Notes under the pieces: model-generated | Databases searched by the model: none | Told to the model about the DNA's origin: nothing | Seen by the model: only the letters and a program-made list of their open reading frames with translations | Assembly (NCBI RefSeq): GCF_036924715.1 | Contig: NZ_JAZHSB010000001.1 | Span: 682,001-746,000, forward strand | Reading direction: 5' to 3' | Source: Bradyrhizobium sp. AZCC 1721 | Lineage (GTDB): Bacteria; Pseudomonadota; Alphaproteobacteria; Rhizobiales; Xanthobacteraceae | DNA length: 64,000 nucleotides | Made by a program: the position numbers and the translations under genes | Shown: piece after piece, positions 18,211-27,306 of the stretch | Position numbering within the stretch: position 1 is the first letter of the stretch | Layout: each line of letters starts with the position of its first letter

Positions 18211-18308
18211 CCGGGAGATTGGCGGTGGACGAGCCACTCGCCAACCGGGTCAGGTCCGGAAGGAAGCAGCCCTAACGAGGTCCGGATCGGGTCGCTCGTC
18301 AGTCTCCT
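18211..18308 (+). ncRNA. ffs: Signal recognition particle RNA (4.5S type)
   Basis: The near-invariant SRP core GGTCAGGTCCGGAAGGAAGC is present at 18249-18268 and forms the Ffh-binding asymmetric and symmetric loops. Flanking arms pair: GACGAGC (18228-18234) with GCTCGTC (18294-18300), and the gggaga start with tctcc at 18303-18307. The length of about 98 nt fits the small bacterial form without an Alu domain. A T-run follows at 18313-18317. It lies just ahead of dnaX, a common order in alphaproteobacteria. Confidence 0.96.
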
Positions 18309-18418
18309 ACCTGTTTTTCGAGCGAATCGCGCATGAACGCGGCCAGTCAGCGCCATGCGCTCGATTCCGTTCCTATCCGCAAGCCGGCCCCGAGAGACAA
18401 TCAATTGCGGATCGACCG

Positions 18419-20263
18419 ATGAGTGATGCTGGCGCTCCCCCCGATATGACAGCAGGCGCCGGCCAGGGTGGCTTGGAGCTCGGCGGCCAGCCCGCCACCG
18501 CCAAGCCCTACCGGGTGCTGGCACGAAAATACCGCCCCTCCAGTTTCGACGACCTGATCGGCCAGGAAGCCATGGTCCGCACCGTCTCGAACGCGTTCGA
18601 AACGGGCCGGATTCCGCAAGCCTGGATCCTGACCGGCGTCCGCGGCGTCGGCAAAACCACCACGGCGCGGATTCTCGCCCGCGCGCTGAACTACGAGAAG
18701 CCGGATGGTTCGGTTAAGGGGCCGACCATCCACATGCCGGATCTCGGCGTGCACTGCCAGGCGATCATGGAAAGCCGGCACATGGACGTGCTGGAAATGG
18801 ACGCCGCCTCCCATACCGGCGTTGACGACGTCCGCCAGATCAATGACAGCGTGCGCTACGCGCCGGCCAGTGCCCGCTACAAGGTCTACATCATCGACGA
18901 AGTCCACATGCTGTCGACGGCGGCCTTCAACGCCTTCCTGAAGACGCTGGAAGAGCCGCCGGAGCATGCCAAATTCGTCTTCGCCACTACCGAGATCCGT
19001 AAAGTCCCGGTCACCGTGCTGTCGCGCTGCCAGCGTTTTGACCTGCGCCGGGTCGAGGCCGACGTGCTGATGGGGCATCTCTCCAACATTGCGAAAAAGG
19101 AAGGCGTCGAGGTCGAGCCCGAGGCGCTTGGCATCATCGCGCGCGCCGCCGAGGGCTCGGTGCGTGATTCGCTGTCGCTGTTCGATCAGGCAATTGCGCA
19201 TGCGGCAGGACTTGTCCGTGCCGACGCGGTACGGCAGATGCTGGGGCTGGCCGACCGGACCCGGGTGATCGACCTGTTCGAGCATCTGGCGCGTGGCGAT
19301 ATCGCCAGCGCCTTTGGCGAATTCCGCAGCCAATATGACGTCGGCGCCGATCCGGTCGTGGTGCTGTCCGACCTCGCCGAATTCGTCAATTTCGTTACCC
19401 GCGTGAAGATCATCCCCGCCACCGCCGACAACGTCGCGTTCGGCGAGACCGAGCGCGTCCGCGCCCGTGAATTTGCCGCAAAGTTGTCGATGCGGGTGCT
19501 GTCGCGGATGTGGCAGATGCTGCTCAAGGGCATCACGGAAGTGCAGACCGCGACCCGGCCGGCGGCTGCCGCCGAAATGGTGCTGGTGCGCATCGCCTAT
19601 GTCGCCGACTTGCCGACACCGGATGAGGCGATCCGGATGCTCGACCAGAACGGCGGTGGCGCGCAGATCGCGTCTGGCAGCGCGGCGCCGTCACGGGCTG
19701 CGCCCACCGCACCGGTATCTTCAATGTCTGCCGCATCGCCGATGCGGACGCCTGCCTCGCCCCGCTCCGGCGCGGAAGCGTCCGCTCGCCCGCGAATCGC
19801 CGCGCCATCGGCACAAACGGACTCCGCGCCCGTGCTGCGGATCACCACTTTCCCGCAGCTTGTCGCACTCGCCGGCGAAAAGCGCGATCTCCTGACCAAG
19901 GCGGCGCTGGAAGCCGATATGCGCCTGGTCCGCTTCGAGGACGGCCGGCTTGAGGTGGCGCTGGAGCGCAATGCGGCGCGGGGGCTGGTCAACGACCTCT
20001 CCCGCAAGCTGGAACTGTGGACCGGGCGGCGCTGGACCGTGATCGTCTCCAACGAGGCCGGCCAGCCGACATTGCGCTCGCAGAACGAGCAAGCGAGAAA
20101 CGAGCACGCCCGCGCAGCCGAGGCCGATCCGCGCGTGCAGGAGGTGCTGGCGCGGTTTCCCGGCACTAAGGTCGTCGAGGTGCGAAGGCTTGCCGCCGAG
20201 CCGCCGGAATCCGATATTATCACTGACGACTTGAACGAGACTTCCGACGGCGACGACGACTGA
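18419..20263 (+). CDS. dnaX: DNA polymerase III subunits gamma and tau
   Basis: About 614 residues. The clamp-loader ATPase opens with YRVLARKYRPSSFDDLIGQE; Walker A is GVRGVGKTTTARILARALNY, Walker B VYIIDEVHMLS, and sensor 1 VFATTEIRKVP with SRCQRFDLRR. After about residue 420 comes a Pro/Ala/Ser-rich linker and a C-terminal tau-like domain. The four-Cys zinc module seen in E. coli DnaX is not recognisable; only one Cys (GVHCQAIMES) remains. The ATG at 18419 is chosen because upstream in-frame codons lie within the SRP RNA gene. It is followed by ybaB and recR. Confidence 0.95.
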   Translation: MSDAGAPPDMTAGAGQGGLELGGQPATAKPYRVLARKYRPSSFDDLIGQEAMVRTVSNAFETGRIPQAWILTGVRGVGKTTTARILARALNYEKPDGSVKGPTIHMPDLGVHCQAIMESRHMDVLEMDAASHTGVDDVRQINDSVRYAPASARYKVYIIDEVHMLSTAAFNAFLKTLEEPPEHAKFVFATTEIRKVPVTVLSRCQRFDLRRVEADVLMGHLSNIAKKEGVEVEPEALGIIARAAEGSVRDSLSLFDQAIAHAAGLVRADAVRQMLGLADRTRVIDLFEHLARGDIASAFGEFRSQYDVGADPVVVLSDLAEFVNFVTRVKIIPATADNVAFGETERVRAREFAAKLSMRVLSRMWQMLLKGITEVQTATRPAAAAEMVLVRIAYVADLPTPDEAIRMLDQNGGGAQIASGSAAPSRAAPTAPVSSMSAASPMRTPASPRSGAEASARPRIAAPSAQTDSAPVLRITTFPQLVALAGEKRDLLTKAALEADMRLVRFEDGRLEVALERNAARGLVNDLSRKLELWTGRRWTVIVSNEAGQPTLRSQNEQARNEHARAAEADPRVQEVLARFPGTKVVEVRRLAAEPPESDIITDDLNETSDGDDD

Positions 20264-20287
20264 TCGGACTCTCGAGAGGACGGATGA

Positions 20288-20608
20288 ATGGCTGATTTTC
20301 TCGGCATGATGAAGCAGGCGGCGGAGCTGCAATCCAAGATGCAGGCGATGCAGGAAGAACTCGGCAATCTGGAGGTCGAGGGCATTTCCGGCGGCGGGCT
20401 GGTTGCCGTTCGCATGACTGCGAAGATGGAAGTGAAGGGCGTGAAGATCGATCCGTCGCTGATGAAGGCCGAGGAGCGCGAAGTGCTCGAGGATCTGCTG
20501 GTCACCGCGCAGAACGACGCGCGGCGCAAGGCGGAAACCGCGGCGATGGAAAAGATGCAGGCGCTGACCGGCGGGCTCGGCCTGCCGCCCGGACTTGGTC
20601 TCACCTGA
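20288..20608 (+). CDS. ybaB: YbaB/EbfC nucleoid-associated protein
   Basis: A 106-residue protein of the YbaB/EbfC family, dimeric DNA-binding proteins usually encoded between dnaX and rec[21 protein letters not shown] forms the first helix; the sheet region [20 protein letters not shown] and the C-terminal helix follow. The dnaX stop is 24 bp upstream and the recR start one base downstream, so the three form one operon. Confidence 0.93.
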   Translation: MADFLGMMKQAAELQSKMQAMQEELGNLEVEGISGGGLVAVRMTAKMEVKGVKIDPSLMKAEEREVLEDLLVTAQNDARRKAETAAMEKMQALTGGLGLPPGLGLT

Positions 20609-20609
20609 A

Positions 20610-21215
20610 ATGGCCGCAAGCGTTGCCGGCCCTGAAATCGAACGCCTGATCCAGCTCCTGGCGCGCCTGCCGGGGCTCGGGCCGCGCTCGGCGCGGCGCG
20701 CGGCGCTGCACCTGATCAAGAAGCGCGAGGCGCTGATGACGCCCTTGGCTGGCGCGCTGCAGGTGGCCATCGACAGGATTCAGGTCTGCAAGACCTGCGG
20801 CAATATCGATACGCAAAATCCCTGCACGGTATGCACTGACCCGAGGCGCGATCCCTCGACCATCGTCGTGGTCGCCGACGTCGCCGACCTCTGGGCGTTG
20901 GAGCGGGCGAACGCGACCAACGGCCGCTACCACGTGCTCGGCGCCACATTGTCGCCACTCGACGGCATCGGTCCGCAGGACCTGACCATCGACGCGCTGG
21001 TGGCCCGCGCACACGAGTCGCAAGTCAGCGAAATCGTGCTCGCGCTGAACGCCACGGTCGACGGCCAGACCACCGCCCATTACATCACCGATCTCCTGCA
21101 GGACGCCAACGTCAAGATCACCCGGCTTGCCCATGGCGTGCCGGTCGGCGGCGAGCTTGATTATCTCGACGAAGGTACGCTATCGGCTGCCATGCGGCAG
21201 CGCACGCTGTTCTAA
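20610..21215 (+). CDS. recR: Recombination mediator RecR
   Basis: About 201 residues. The helix-hairpin-helix is [20 protein letters not shown], the zinc finger [16 protein letters not shown], then a Toprim domain ([14 protein letters not shown]) and the C-terminal [19 protein letters not shown]. RecR acts with RecO and RecF in loading RecA at gaps. The ATG at 20610 is preferred over an in-frame TTG at 20595 that overlaps ybaB; it starts one base after the ybaB stop. Confidence 0.95.
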   Translation: MAASVAGPEIERLIQLLARLPGLGPRSARRAALHLIKKREALMTPLAGALQVAIDRIQVCKTCGNIDTQNPCTVCTDPRRDPSTIVVVADVADLWALERANATNGRYHVLGATLSPLDGIGPQDLTIDALVARAHESQVSEIVLALNATVDGQTTAHYITDLLQDANVKITRLAHGVPVGGELDYLDEGTLSAAMRQRTLF

Positions 21216-21239
21216 CCATCACCAACGGAACTGATCGAC

Positions 21240-21659
21240 ATGACGAAACCTCGATTCGGCAAACGCTATTGTTTTGCGGTCATCATGGCGGCGACTTTGA
21301 TCGCGCCTTCCGCATGGGCGCAGCAGGTCGAGCCCGCACCGAAGCCCGGCAAGCCGATCAAGGCCGGCGACGTGCTGTCCGGCGAACTCAACGCCATGAA
21401 GGGCGGCAAGAAGCGCGCCGCGACCTACCAGATCACCAGCGAGCCGCGCCGGCTGCCGCCGCCGAACGGGCTCTGCAATCTCGAAACCGGGCCCGAGACG
21501 TTCCAGCTCGTCACCAGCAGCGAGGCCCAGACCGCGCAACTGAAGAATTTCATCGGCAAGGAAATTTCCGTGAAGGTCGACGAAGTCGCCTGCGCGCAGG
21601 ATGCCGGGCAGATCAGCGAAGCCGTGATCACCAAGTGGAGCGTGGTGACCAAGCATTAG
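21240..21659 (+). CDS. Periplasmic protein of unknown function
   Basis: A 139-residue protein with a clear signal peptide (positive start KPRFGKR, a hydrophobic core, cleavage after SAWA about residue 26). The mature part has two Cys (NGLCNLE and DEVACAQD) that could form a disulfide, and the look of a small beta-rich domain. I do not recognise the family. It begins 24 bp after recR, so it may be transcribed with it, though a functional link is not obvious. Confidence 0.7.
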   Translation: MTKPRFGKRYCFAVIMAATLIAPSAWAQQVEPAPKPGKPIKAGDVLSGELNAMKGGKKRAATYQITSEPRRLPPPNGLCNLETGPETFQLVTSSEAQTAQLKNFIGKEISVKVDEVACAQDAGQISEAVITKWSVVTKH

Positions 21660-21683
21660 ATCGACGCGTCTTGCATCTATCTT

Positions 21684-21817
21684 CGTCGTCCCTGCGAACG
21701 CAGGGACCCATAACCACAGGTGCTCGTGGTTAGATCGCGCTGGAGCTCCAGCGCATTTCAACAAGCAAGATTCGTGGTTATGGGTCCCGGCGCGCGCTTC
21801 GCTTGGCCAGGACGACG
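21684..21817. repeat. Type-A palindromic repeat, copy 2, uninterrupted
   Basis: Opening arm cgtcgtccctgcgaacgcag with ggacccataaccac, about 75 bp of spacer that includes a small dyad (gctggagctccagc), then a closing arm ggttatgggtcccggcgcgc and gacgacg. The closing arm has lost the TGCGNNCGCA loop and is degenerate. It is the only one of four copies without an insertion. Confidence 0.8.
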
Positions 21818-21823
21818 GAGAGA

Positions 21824-23185
21824 TTAAACCTTCACCGGTCCCACCGCTTCAAAATGCCCGCGCCGCTGCAGCCACGTCAGCAGGATCAGGCTCGGCACCG
21901 CGACCGCAACCGAGATCACGAAGAACAGCGGCCAGCCCGTCGCCTCCGCCACATAGCCGGCGCCGGAGGATAGATAGGTGCGCCCGACGGCGGCCAGTGC
22001 GGTGAGCAGCGCGTATTGGGTCGCCGTGTGCAACGGGTTCCGGCATAGCGCTGAGAGATAGGCGACGAAGATCACGGTGCCGATCGCGCCGGTGAAGTTT
22101 TCCGCCGAAATGGCGGCCGCCAGTGCCCATTGGTTGGTGCCGACAAAGGCGAGCCACGCAAACACCAGGTTGGAGATCGCCTGCAGCACGCCGCCGATCC
22201 AGAGGCTTGCGACCAGCGAATATCGCCGCGCCACATAGCCGCCGGCAAAGCCGCCGATCAGCGTCGCGGCGAGACCGACGCCCTTCACGATCGCGGCGTA
22301 GTCGTTGCGGGTGAAGCCGAGGTCGATCACGAACGGCGCGGTCATGGTGCCGGAAAACGCGTCGGTGAGTTTGAACAGCACCACGAAGGCCAGCGCCGTC
22401 AAGGCATGCTTGCGCGACAGAAATTCAGAGAACGCCCCGATGGCGGCATGCATAACGCGCGAGAATGCAGCCTCGTCGTGGGTCTTGGCCTCCGCGCGCA
22501 CCGATTGTTCGGGCTCGGTAGCGGCCAGCGCCGTGACGGTGCCGATCAGCACCAGCGCGGCCATGGTCACATAGCCCCACATCCACGCCGAGCTACGCCC
22601 GATGCCGGTGTCCTCGAACGCGCTTACGAGGAACAGCACGCCGGCGGTCGAAACCAGCATGCCGATCCGGTAGGCCGCGACGTAGGAGGCCATCCCGGCG
22701 GCCTGTTCGCTTTCGGGCAGGCTCTCGACGCGGAATGCGTCGACCACGATGTCCTGCGTCGAGGACATGGTCGCGACCAGAAGTGCGCCGAGCGCCACGA
22801 ACAGCGGCGAGCGCGCCGGGTCGGTCAGCGCCAGCAGCATAATCGCGCCGATCAGGAGCAGTTGCGAGAACACCAGCCAGCCGCGCCTGCGGCCGAACGC
22901 GCGCGTGAAGATTGGCACATGCAGCGCATCGACCAGCGGCGCCCAGGCAAATTTCAGCGTGTAGGGCGTACCGACCAGCGCGAACAGTCCGATGGTGCCG
23001 AGATCGACGCCGGCTTCGCGCATCCACACCAGGAGCGTCGATCCAGATAGCGCCAGCGGCAACCCGGACGAAAAGCCGAGCAGCAGGACGATCAGCACGC
23101 GCGGCTGGAGGTACACGGCCCAGGCCTCGCGCCAGGTTGGCGCGGGGGCTTTCTCGGGCGCGGAGGTGGCTTCTGGTGCTGTCAT
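21824..23185 (-). CDS. AmpG-like muropeptide MFS transporter
   Basis: A 453-residue, 12-helix major facilitator. Features typical of AmpG are LLGFSSGLPLALSGSTLLVW in the first helix, GTPYTLKFAWAPLVDAL with FGRRRGWLV in the loop, and MSSTQDIVVDAFRVESL. AmpG brings anhydro-muropeptides across the inner membrane for cell-wall recycling and can link to beta-lactamase induction. No amp genes are nearby. The right-hand neighbour rmuC is on the same strand 66 bp away. Substrate assignment is by similarity only. Confidence 0.85.
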   Translation of the reverse strand: MTAPEATSAPEKAPAPTWREAWAVYLQPRVLIVLLLGFSSGLPLALSGSTLLVWMREAGVDLGTIGLFALVGTPYTLKFAWAPLVDALHVPIFTRAFGRRRGWLVFSQLLLIGAIMLLALTDPARSPLFVALGALLVATMSSTQDIVVDAFRVESLPESEQAAGMASYVAAYRIGMLVSTAGVLFLVSAFEDTGIGRSSAWMWGYVTMAALVLIGTVTALAATEPEQSVRAEAKTHDEAAFSRVMHAAIGAFSEFLSRKHALTALAFVVLFKLTDAFSGTMTAPFVIDLGFTRNDYAAIVKGVGLAATLIGGFAGGYVARRYSLVASLWIGGVLQAISNLVFAWLAFVGTNQWALAAAISAENFTGAIGTVIFVAYLSALCRNPLHTATQYALLTALAAVGRTYLSSGAGYVAEATGWPLFFVISVAVAVPSLILLTWLQRRGHFEAVGPVKV

Positions 23186-23250
23186 GCAGGGGTGTTAGCA
23201 GATTTTGCAACACTGTCATCGCCCGGGCGATGACAGTCTAATATGCGGCC

Positions 23251-24459
23251 CTACTCCCCCGCCTGCAGCTTGCGCGGGGCGGGGAACAGCTCGGGGGTGC
23301 TGCTCTTGACGAAGCGCGGCACTTCCACCGGCGCATCGGCCTTGCTGAAATCGAGTTCCTCGATCCGCCCGGCGCGCTTTTCGATTTTGTCGGCGGAGAT
23401 CAGGATCTGGCGGACGTCCTCGTTCACGTCGCCAAAATGCTTTTGCAGCTTCAGCACGCGGTCGCGCAAGCGGCCCAGATCGTCGCCGAGGTTGAGCACT
23501 TCGGTGCGGATCTGGTCGGCGGCATCGCGCATGCGCGCGTCTTTCAGGATCTGTTGCATCACCTGGATCGCCAGCATCAATAGCGAGGGCGACACCAGCA
23601 CGACGCGGGCGCGGTAGGCTTTTTGGATCACGTCGTCAAAGCCGTCGTGGATTTCGGCATAGACCGATTCCGACGGCACGAACATCAGCGCGGTATCCTG
23701 GGTCTCGCCGGCGATCAGGTACTTCTCGGCGATGTCATTGACATGTTTCATCACGTCGTTGCGCAGGCGCTGCGTGGCGAATTTTCGCTCCTCGTCGCTG
23801 CGCGCGTCGTGCAGCGCGGTCATTGCCTCCAGCGGAAATTTGGCGTCGATGCAGAGCGGGCGCTGATCCGGCAGGAACACCACGCAATCCGGCCGCTTGC
23901 CGGACGAGAGCGTGTATTGGAACTCATACGAGCCCTGCGGCATGCCGTCCTGCACGATTGCTTCCATCCGCGCCTGGCCGAAGGCGCCGCGCGACTGCTT
24001 GTTGGCGAGGACGTCGCGGAGCGTGGTCACTTGAGACGTCAGGTCGGTGAGGTTCTTGTGCGCGTTGTCGATGATGCCGAGCCGCTCGTGCAGCACGCGC
24101 AGGCTATCCATGGTGTGGCGCGTGGTCGCTTCCATCGATTGGCCGACGCGATGCGTCACCGAATCCAGCCGCTCGTTGACCGCGCGCGCCATCTCGGCCT
24201 GGCGGCCGGCCAGCGCCTGCGCCATGGCGTCGACCCGCCCCGTCGATTCGCTCTGCGCCCGCAGCATCTCGCTCAGCCGCTCTTCCAGCTCGTCGGCGCG
24301 GATCGCCTGCGCCATTGCCAGTTCCGCGCCGCGGCGGGCGGAGCGGGCGATGACGATGGCAATCGTCAGCAGCAGCACCAATGCGAGCGCGCCGAAGCCC
24401 GCCAGCGCCTCGCCCACGTGAATCGGCAGGTCGCCGACGATGAAGAGAATTTCGTTCAT
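23251..24459 (-). CDS. rmuC: DNA recombination protein RmuC
   Basis: A 402-residue protein with an N-terminal membrane segment (FGALALVLLLTIAIVIARSA), a long coiled-coil (about 40-160), and the RmuC nuclease-like domain: YEFQYTLSSGKRPDCVVFLP, CIDAKFPLEAM, DTALMFVPSESVYAEI. RmuC limits inversions at short inverted repeats, of interest in a genome this rich in palindromes. The ATG at 24459 is chosen because the membrane helix then starts near residue 20; an earlier start at 24561 adds unconserved sequence. Two CtrA-type boxes lie between it and def. Confidence 0.92.
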   Translation of the reverse strand: MNEILFIVGDLPIHVGEALAGFGALALVLLLTIAIVIARSARRGAELAMAQAIRADELEERLSEMLRAQSESTGRVDAMAQALAGRQAEMARAVNERLDSVTHRVGQSMEATTRHTMDSLRVLHERLGIIDNAHKNLTDLTSQVTTLRDVLANKQSRGAFGQARMEAIVQDGMPQGSYEFQYTLSSGKRPDCVVFLPDQRPLCIDAKFPLEAMTALHDARSDEERKFATQRLRNDVMKHVNDIAEKYLIAGETQDTALMFVPSESVYAEIHDGFDDVIQKAYRARVVLVSPSLLMLAIQVMQQILKDARMRDAADQIRTEVLNLGDDLGRLRDRVLKLQKHFGDVNEDVRQILISADKIEKRAGRIEELDFSKADAPVEVPRFVKSSTPELFPAPRKLQAGE

Positions 24460-24539
24460 GTCAGCCTTGTAGCCCGATTCGCCGCTTGAAGCGAACGAAG
24501 GGGGAACATTTATGGTAAATGATGGATCAATTTTCGTGG

Positions 24540-24578
24540 TTAACGCCGGCTTAAAAATCATGGTTAAGGCCGCCTTAA
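24540..24578. promoter_or_regulatory. Two tandem CtrA-type boxes (TTAA-N7-TTAA) between rmuC and def
   Basis: TTAACGCCGGCTTAA at 24540-24554 and TTAAGGCCGCCTTAA at 24564-24578 each fit the full consensus of the cell-cycle regulator CtrA, spaced 24 bp start to start. They sit in the 182-bp region between the divergent rmuC and def genes, so either promoter could be controlled. TTAA is rare in DNA of this GC content, which makes two full sites by chance unlikely. Confidence 0.65.
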
Positions 24579-24641
24579 CGGCCGCTGCGGCGGATTGACC
24601 CCGGCAGGTCAGCGGCTTAAATCCCGCGCCAGAGAAAAATC

Positions 24642-25169
24642 ATGGCCATCAGAGAAATCATCATCCTGCCGGACAAGCAGTTGCGGCTCGTCTCCAAACC
24701 TGTCGAAAAGGTGACGACGGAGATCCGCAAGCTCGCCGACGACATGTTCGAAACCATGTACGACGCGCCCGGCATCGGTCTGGCCGCGATCCAGGTCGCG
24801 CAACCTTTGCGGTTGATCACCATGGATCTCGCCAAGAAGGACGAGAACGGCGAGACCAAGCCGAAGCCGCGGGTGTTCATCAACCCGGAAATCATCTCCT
24901 CGTCCGAGGAAATGTCGGTCTACGAGGAGGGCTGCCTTTCGATCCCCGAATATTACGAGGAGGTCGAACGCCCGGCGCGGGTTCGCATCCGCTACACCGA
25001 TCTCGACGGCAAGGTGCATGAGGAGGACGCCGATGGCCTGTTCGCCACCTGCATCCAGCATGAGATCGACCACCTCAACGGCGTGCTGTTCGTGGACTAT
25101 CTGTCGAAGCTGAAGCGCGACCGCGTGATGAAGAAGTTTATGAAAGCCGCCAAGCGCGCGGCGGGGTAG
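24642..25169 (+). CDS. def: Peptide deformylase
   Basis: A 175-residue metalloenzyme removing the formyl group from nascent proteins. The three motifs are intact: GIGLAAIQV (about 45), EGCLSIP (about 93) with the metal-binding Cys, and QHEIDHLNG (about 135) with the two His and catalytic Glu. A Lys-rich C-terminal tail follows. It lies upstream of fmt, whose product adds the formyl group, with a palindromic repeat between them. Confidence 0.97.
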   Translation: MAIREIIILPDKQLRLVSKPVEKVTTEIRKLADDMFETMYDAPGIGLAAIQVAQPLRLITMDLAKKDENGETKPKPRVFINPEIISSSEEMSVYEEGCLSIPEYYEEVERPARVRIRYTDLDGKVHEEDADGLFATCIQHEIDHLNGVLFVDYLSKLKRDRVMKKFMKAAKRAAG

Positions 25170-25195
25170 GCGTTTTTCCGCCGTGATCCATCAGC

Positions 25196-25324
25196 CGTCA
25201 TGCCCGGGCTTGACCCGGGGTATCCACGTCCTTTTTGTGCCGCACTAAAGACGTGGATGGCCGGGGGCGCAGACAAGTGTACGTAGTCTGCGCAAAGCAG
25301 ACTACTATGCCCGGCCATGACGGA
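25196..25324. repeat. Palindromic repeat between def and fmt (gacgtggat type)
   Basis: cgtcatgcccgggcttgacc with cggggtatccacgtc, then aaagacgtggatggccggg, a small dyad cgcagac...gtctgcg, and atgcccggccatgacgg. A second copy lies at 35480-35572. Confidence 0.7.
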
Positions 25325-25357
25325 ATAAACTAACGCCGTCCCGGGATTTTTCACTTC

Positions 25358-26290
25358 ATGCCACTCCGCCTGATCTTCATGGGCACGCCCGATTTCGCAG
25401 TGCCGACGCTGCTCGAACTCGTGGCCCACGGCCATGAGGTTGTGGCGGTCTATACCCGTGCGCCAAAGCCGGCAGGGCGCGGCATGAAACTGCAGTCGAC
25501 CCCGGTCGAGCAGGAAGCGCGGCGGCTTGGGATTCCCGTAATGACGCCGGGGACGCTGAAGACGCCGGAAGCGCTTGCCGAATTCCGCGCGCACAATGCC
25601 GACGCCGCCGTCGTCGTCGCCTACGGCATGATCCTGCCGCAGGCCATCCTCGACGCGCCGCGCTACGGCTGCTTCAACCTGCACGCTTCGCTGCTGCCGC
25701 GCTGGCGCGGTGCCGCCCCGATCAATCGCGCCATCATGGAAGGTGATGCCGAGACAGGCGTGATGGTGATGAAGATGGATGTTGGCCTCGACACCGGCGA
25801 CGTCGCCATGGCCGAGCGGCTCGCGATCACGGACTTAATGACGGCGGCCGACCTGAACGACGCGCTGGCGCCGCTCGGGGCCGACCTGATGGTGCGCGCC
25901 ATGGGCGGGCTCGAGCGCGGCGGGTTGCAGCTCAAGAAACAGAGCGAAGACGGCGTGACCTACGCCGCCAAGATCGACAAGGCCGAGGCGCGGATCGACT
26001 GGAAGCGACCGGCACGCGAGGTGCTGCGGCATATTCACGGACTGTCGCCGTTTCCGGGCGCCTGGTGCGAGTTGGCTGCCGACGGCGAGCCGGCGCGGAT
26101 CAAGATTCTGCGCTGTGAGTTGGCGAAAGGTTCAGGTGCGCCCGGCGAGGTGCTCGACGATGGTTTGACGATCGCCTGTGGTGACGGCGCGATCCGCATT
26201 CTGGAACTGCAACGCGAAGGCAAGGCGCGGATGAAGGCCGCGGATTTCCTGCGCGGTACGCCGCTGAAGGCTGGTGCGCGGTTTTCTTAA
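25358..26290 (+). CDS. fmt: Methionyl-tRNA formyltransferase
   Basis: A 310-residue enzyme formylating initiator Met-tRNA with 10-formyl-THF. The start [19 protein letters not shown] is typical; the active-site loop is [20 protein letters not shown] with catalytic Asn/His, and Asp lies in [11 protein letters not shown]. The C-terminal OB-like tRNA-binding domain has [15 protein letters not shown]. Length is usual. It follows def and precedes truA, each separated by a palindromic repeat. Confidence 0.97.
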   Translation: MPLRLIFMGTPDFAVPTLLELVAHGHEVVAVYTRAPKPAGRGMKLQSTPVEQEARRLGIPVMTPGTLKTPEALAEFRAHNADAAVVVAYGMILPQAILDAPRYGCFNLHASLLPRWRGAAPINRAIMEGDAETGVMVMKMDVGLDTGDVAMAERLAITDLMTAADLNDALAPLGADLMVRAMGGLERGGLQLKKQSEDGVTYAAKIDKAEARIDWKRPAREVLRHIHGLSPFPGAWCELAADGEPARIKILRCELAKGSGAPGEVLDDGLTIACGDGAIRILELQREGKARMKAADFLRGTPLKAGARFS

Positions 26291-26294
26291 CGCT

Positions 26295-26430
26295 GTCATA
26301 CCCCGCGAAGGCGGGGTATCCAGTACGCCGCGGCCTTCGAGATTGAACCGAGGAGCCGCAGCGTACTGGATCATCCGCCGGAGCCTGTCATCCGGCCGGC
26401 CAAAGGCCGGACCGGTTGGCGGATGACGAC
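26295..26430. repeat. Palindromic repeat between fmt and truA
   Basis: gtcataccccgcgaaggcgg with ggtatccagtacgccgcgg, then gcagcgtactggatcatccg and a third hairpin ggccggccaaaggccgg, ending ggcggatgacgac. Confidence 0.7.
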
Positions 26431-26447
26431 GGCCCTACTGGATTGAG

Positions 26448-27185
26448 ATGCCCCGCTACAAACTCATCATCGAATACGACGGCACGCCGTTCTCCGGCTG
26501 GCAGATCCAGGATAACGCGCCGACCGTGCAGGGCGCGCTGGAAACCGCGGTGAAGGCGATCTGCGGCGAGGACGTGCGCGTCCATGGCTCGGGCCGTACC
26601 GATGCCGGGGTTCATGCGCTGGCGCAGGTCGCGCATTGCGATATCCAAAAGCCGTTTCCGCCGGGCCGGCTGCGCGATGGGCTGAACGCGCATTTGCGCC
26701 CGCATCCGATCGGTGTGCTCTCGGCGGAGATCGTGGCCGATGATTTCGAGGCACGTTTCTCGGCCAAGAGACGCCACTACCGCTACCGGATCACCAACCA
26801 CCGCGCTAATCTGGCGCTCGATATCAAGCGGAGCTGGCGGGTGCCGCGGCATCTCGATACGGATGCGATGGACGCCGCAGCCAAGAGGCTGCTCGGCAAG
26901 CACGATTTCACGACGTTTCGCGACACCGAGTGCCAGGCAAAATCGCCGGAGAAGACGCTCGACCAGCTCGACGTGATCAGGGAAGGCGATCAGGTTTCGA
27001 TCCTCACTTCCGCGCGCTCGTTCCTGCACAGCCAGGTCCGCTCGATGGTGGGCTCACTGGTCTGGGTCGGCGAAGGCCGCTGGAGCGCCGACGACCTCGC
27101 CGCGGCGCTCGCCGCCCGCAACCGCGCCGCCTGCGGCCCGGTGGCGCCTCCGGAGGGGCTGTATCTGGTGCGGGTGGAGTATTAG
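26448..27185 (+). CDS. truA: tRNA pseudouridine synthase A
   Basis: A 245-residue enzyme modifying U38-U40 of tRNA anticodon arms. It opens [20 protein letters not shown]; the catalytic Asp lies in [16 protein letters not shown], followed by [16 protein letters not shown] and [19 protein letters not shown]. Length is normal. It converges on dapE across a long hairpin repeat. Confidence 0.96.
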   Translation: MPRYKLIIEYDGTPFSGWQIQDNAPTVQGALETAVKAICGEDVRVHGSGRTDAGVHALAQVAHCDIQKPFPPGRLRDGLNAHLRPHPIGVLSAEIVADDFEARFSAKRRHYRYRITNHRANLALDIKRSWRVPRHLDTDAMDAAAKRLLGKHDFTTFRDTECQAKSPEKTLDQLDVIREGDQVSILTSARSFLHSQVRSMVGSLVWVGEGRWSADDLAAALAARNRAACGPVAPPEGLYLVRVEY

Positions 27186-27200
27186 CTGACGCTGACGATG

Positions 27201-27276
27201 TAGGATGGGTGGAGCGAAGCGATACCCATCATGTTCGCGGCGAGATGATGGGTATCGCTGCGCTCCACCCATCCTA
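27201..27276. repeat. Long hairpin repeat between convergent truA and dapE
   Basis: taggatgggtggagcgaagc with gatacccatcat pairs with atgatgggtatcgctgcgct and ccacccatccta, about 32 bp of near-perfect stem. It is a single palindrome of a type common in alphaproteobacterial genomes and may serve as a two-way terminator. Confidence 0.8.
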
Positions 27277-27306
27277 CGGTTCTGTGCGGATGGTGGCGGC
27301 GGTGCA

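Noticed and set aside
18194..18418. Extended start of DnaX at 18194
   Set aside because: The added codons lie within the SRP RNA gene; the ATG at 18419 begins the known protein.
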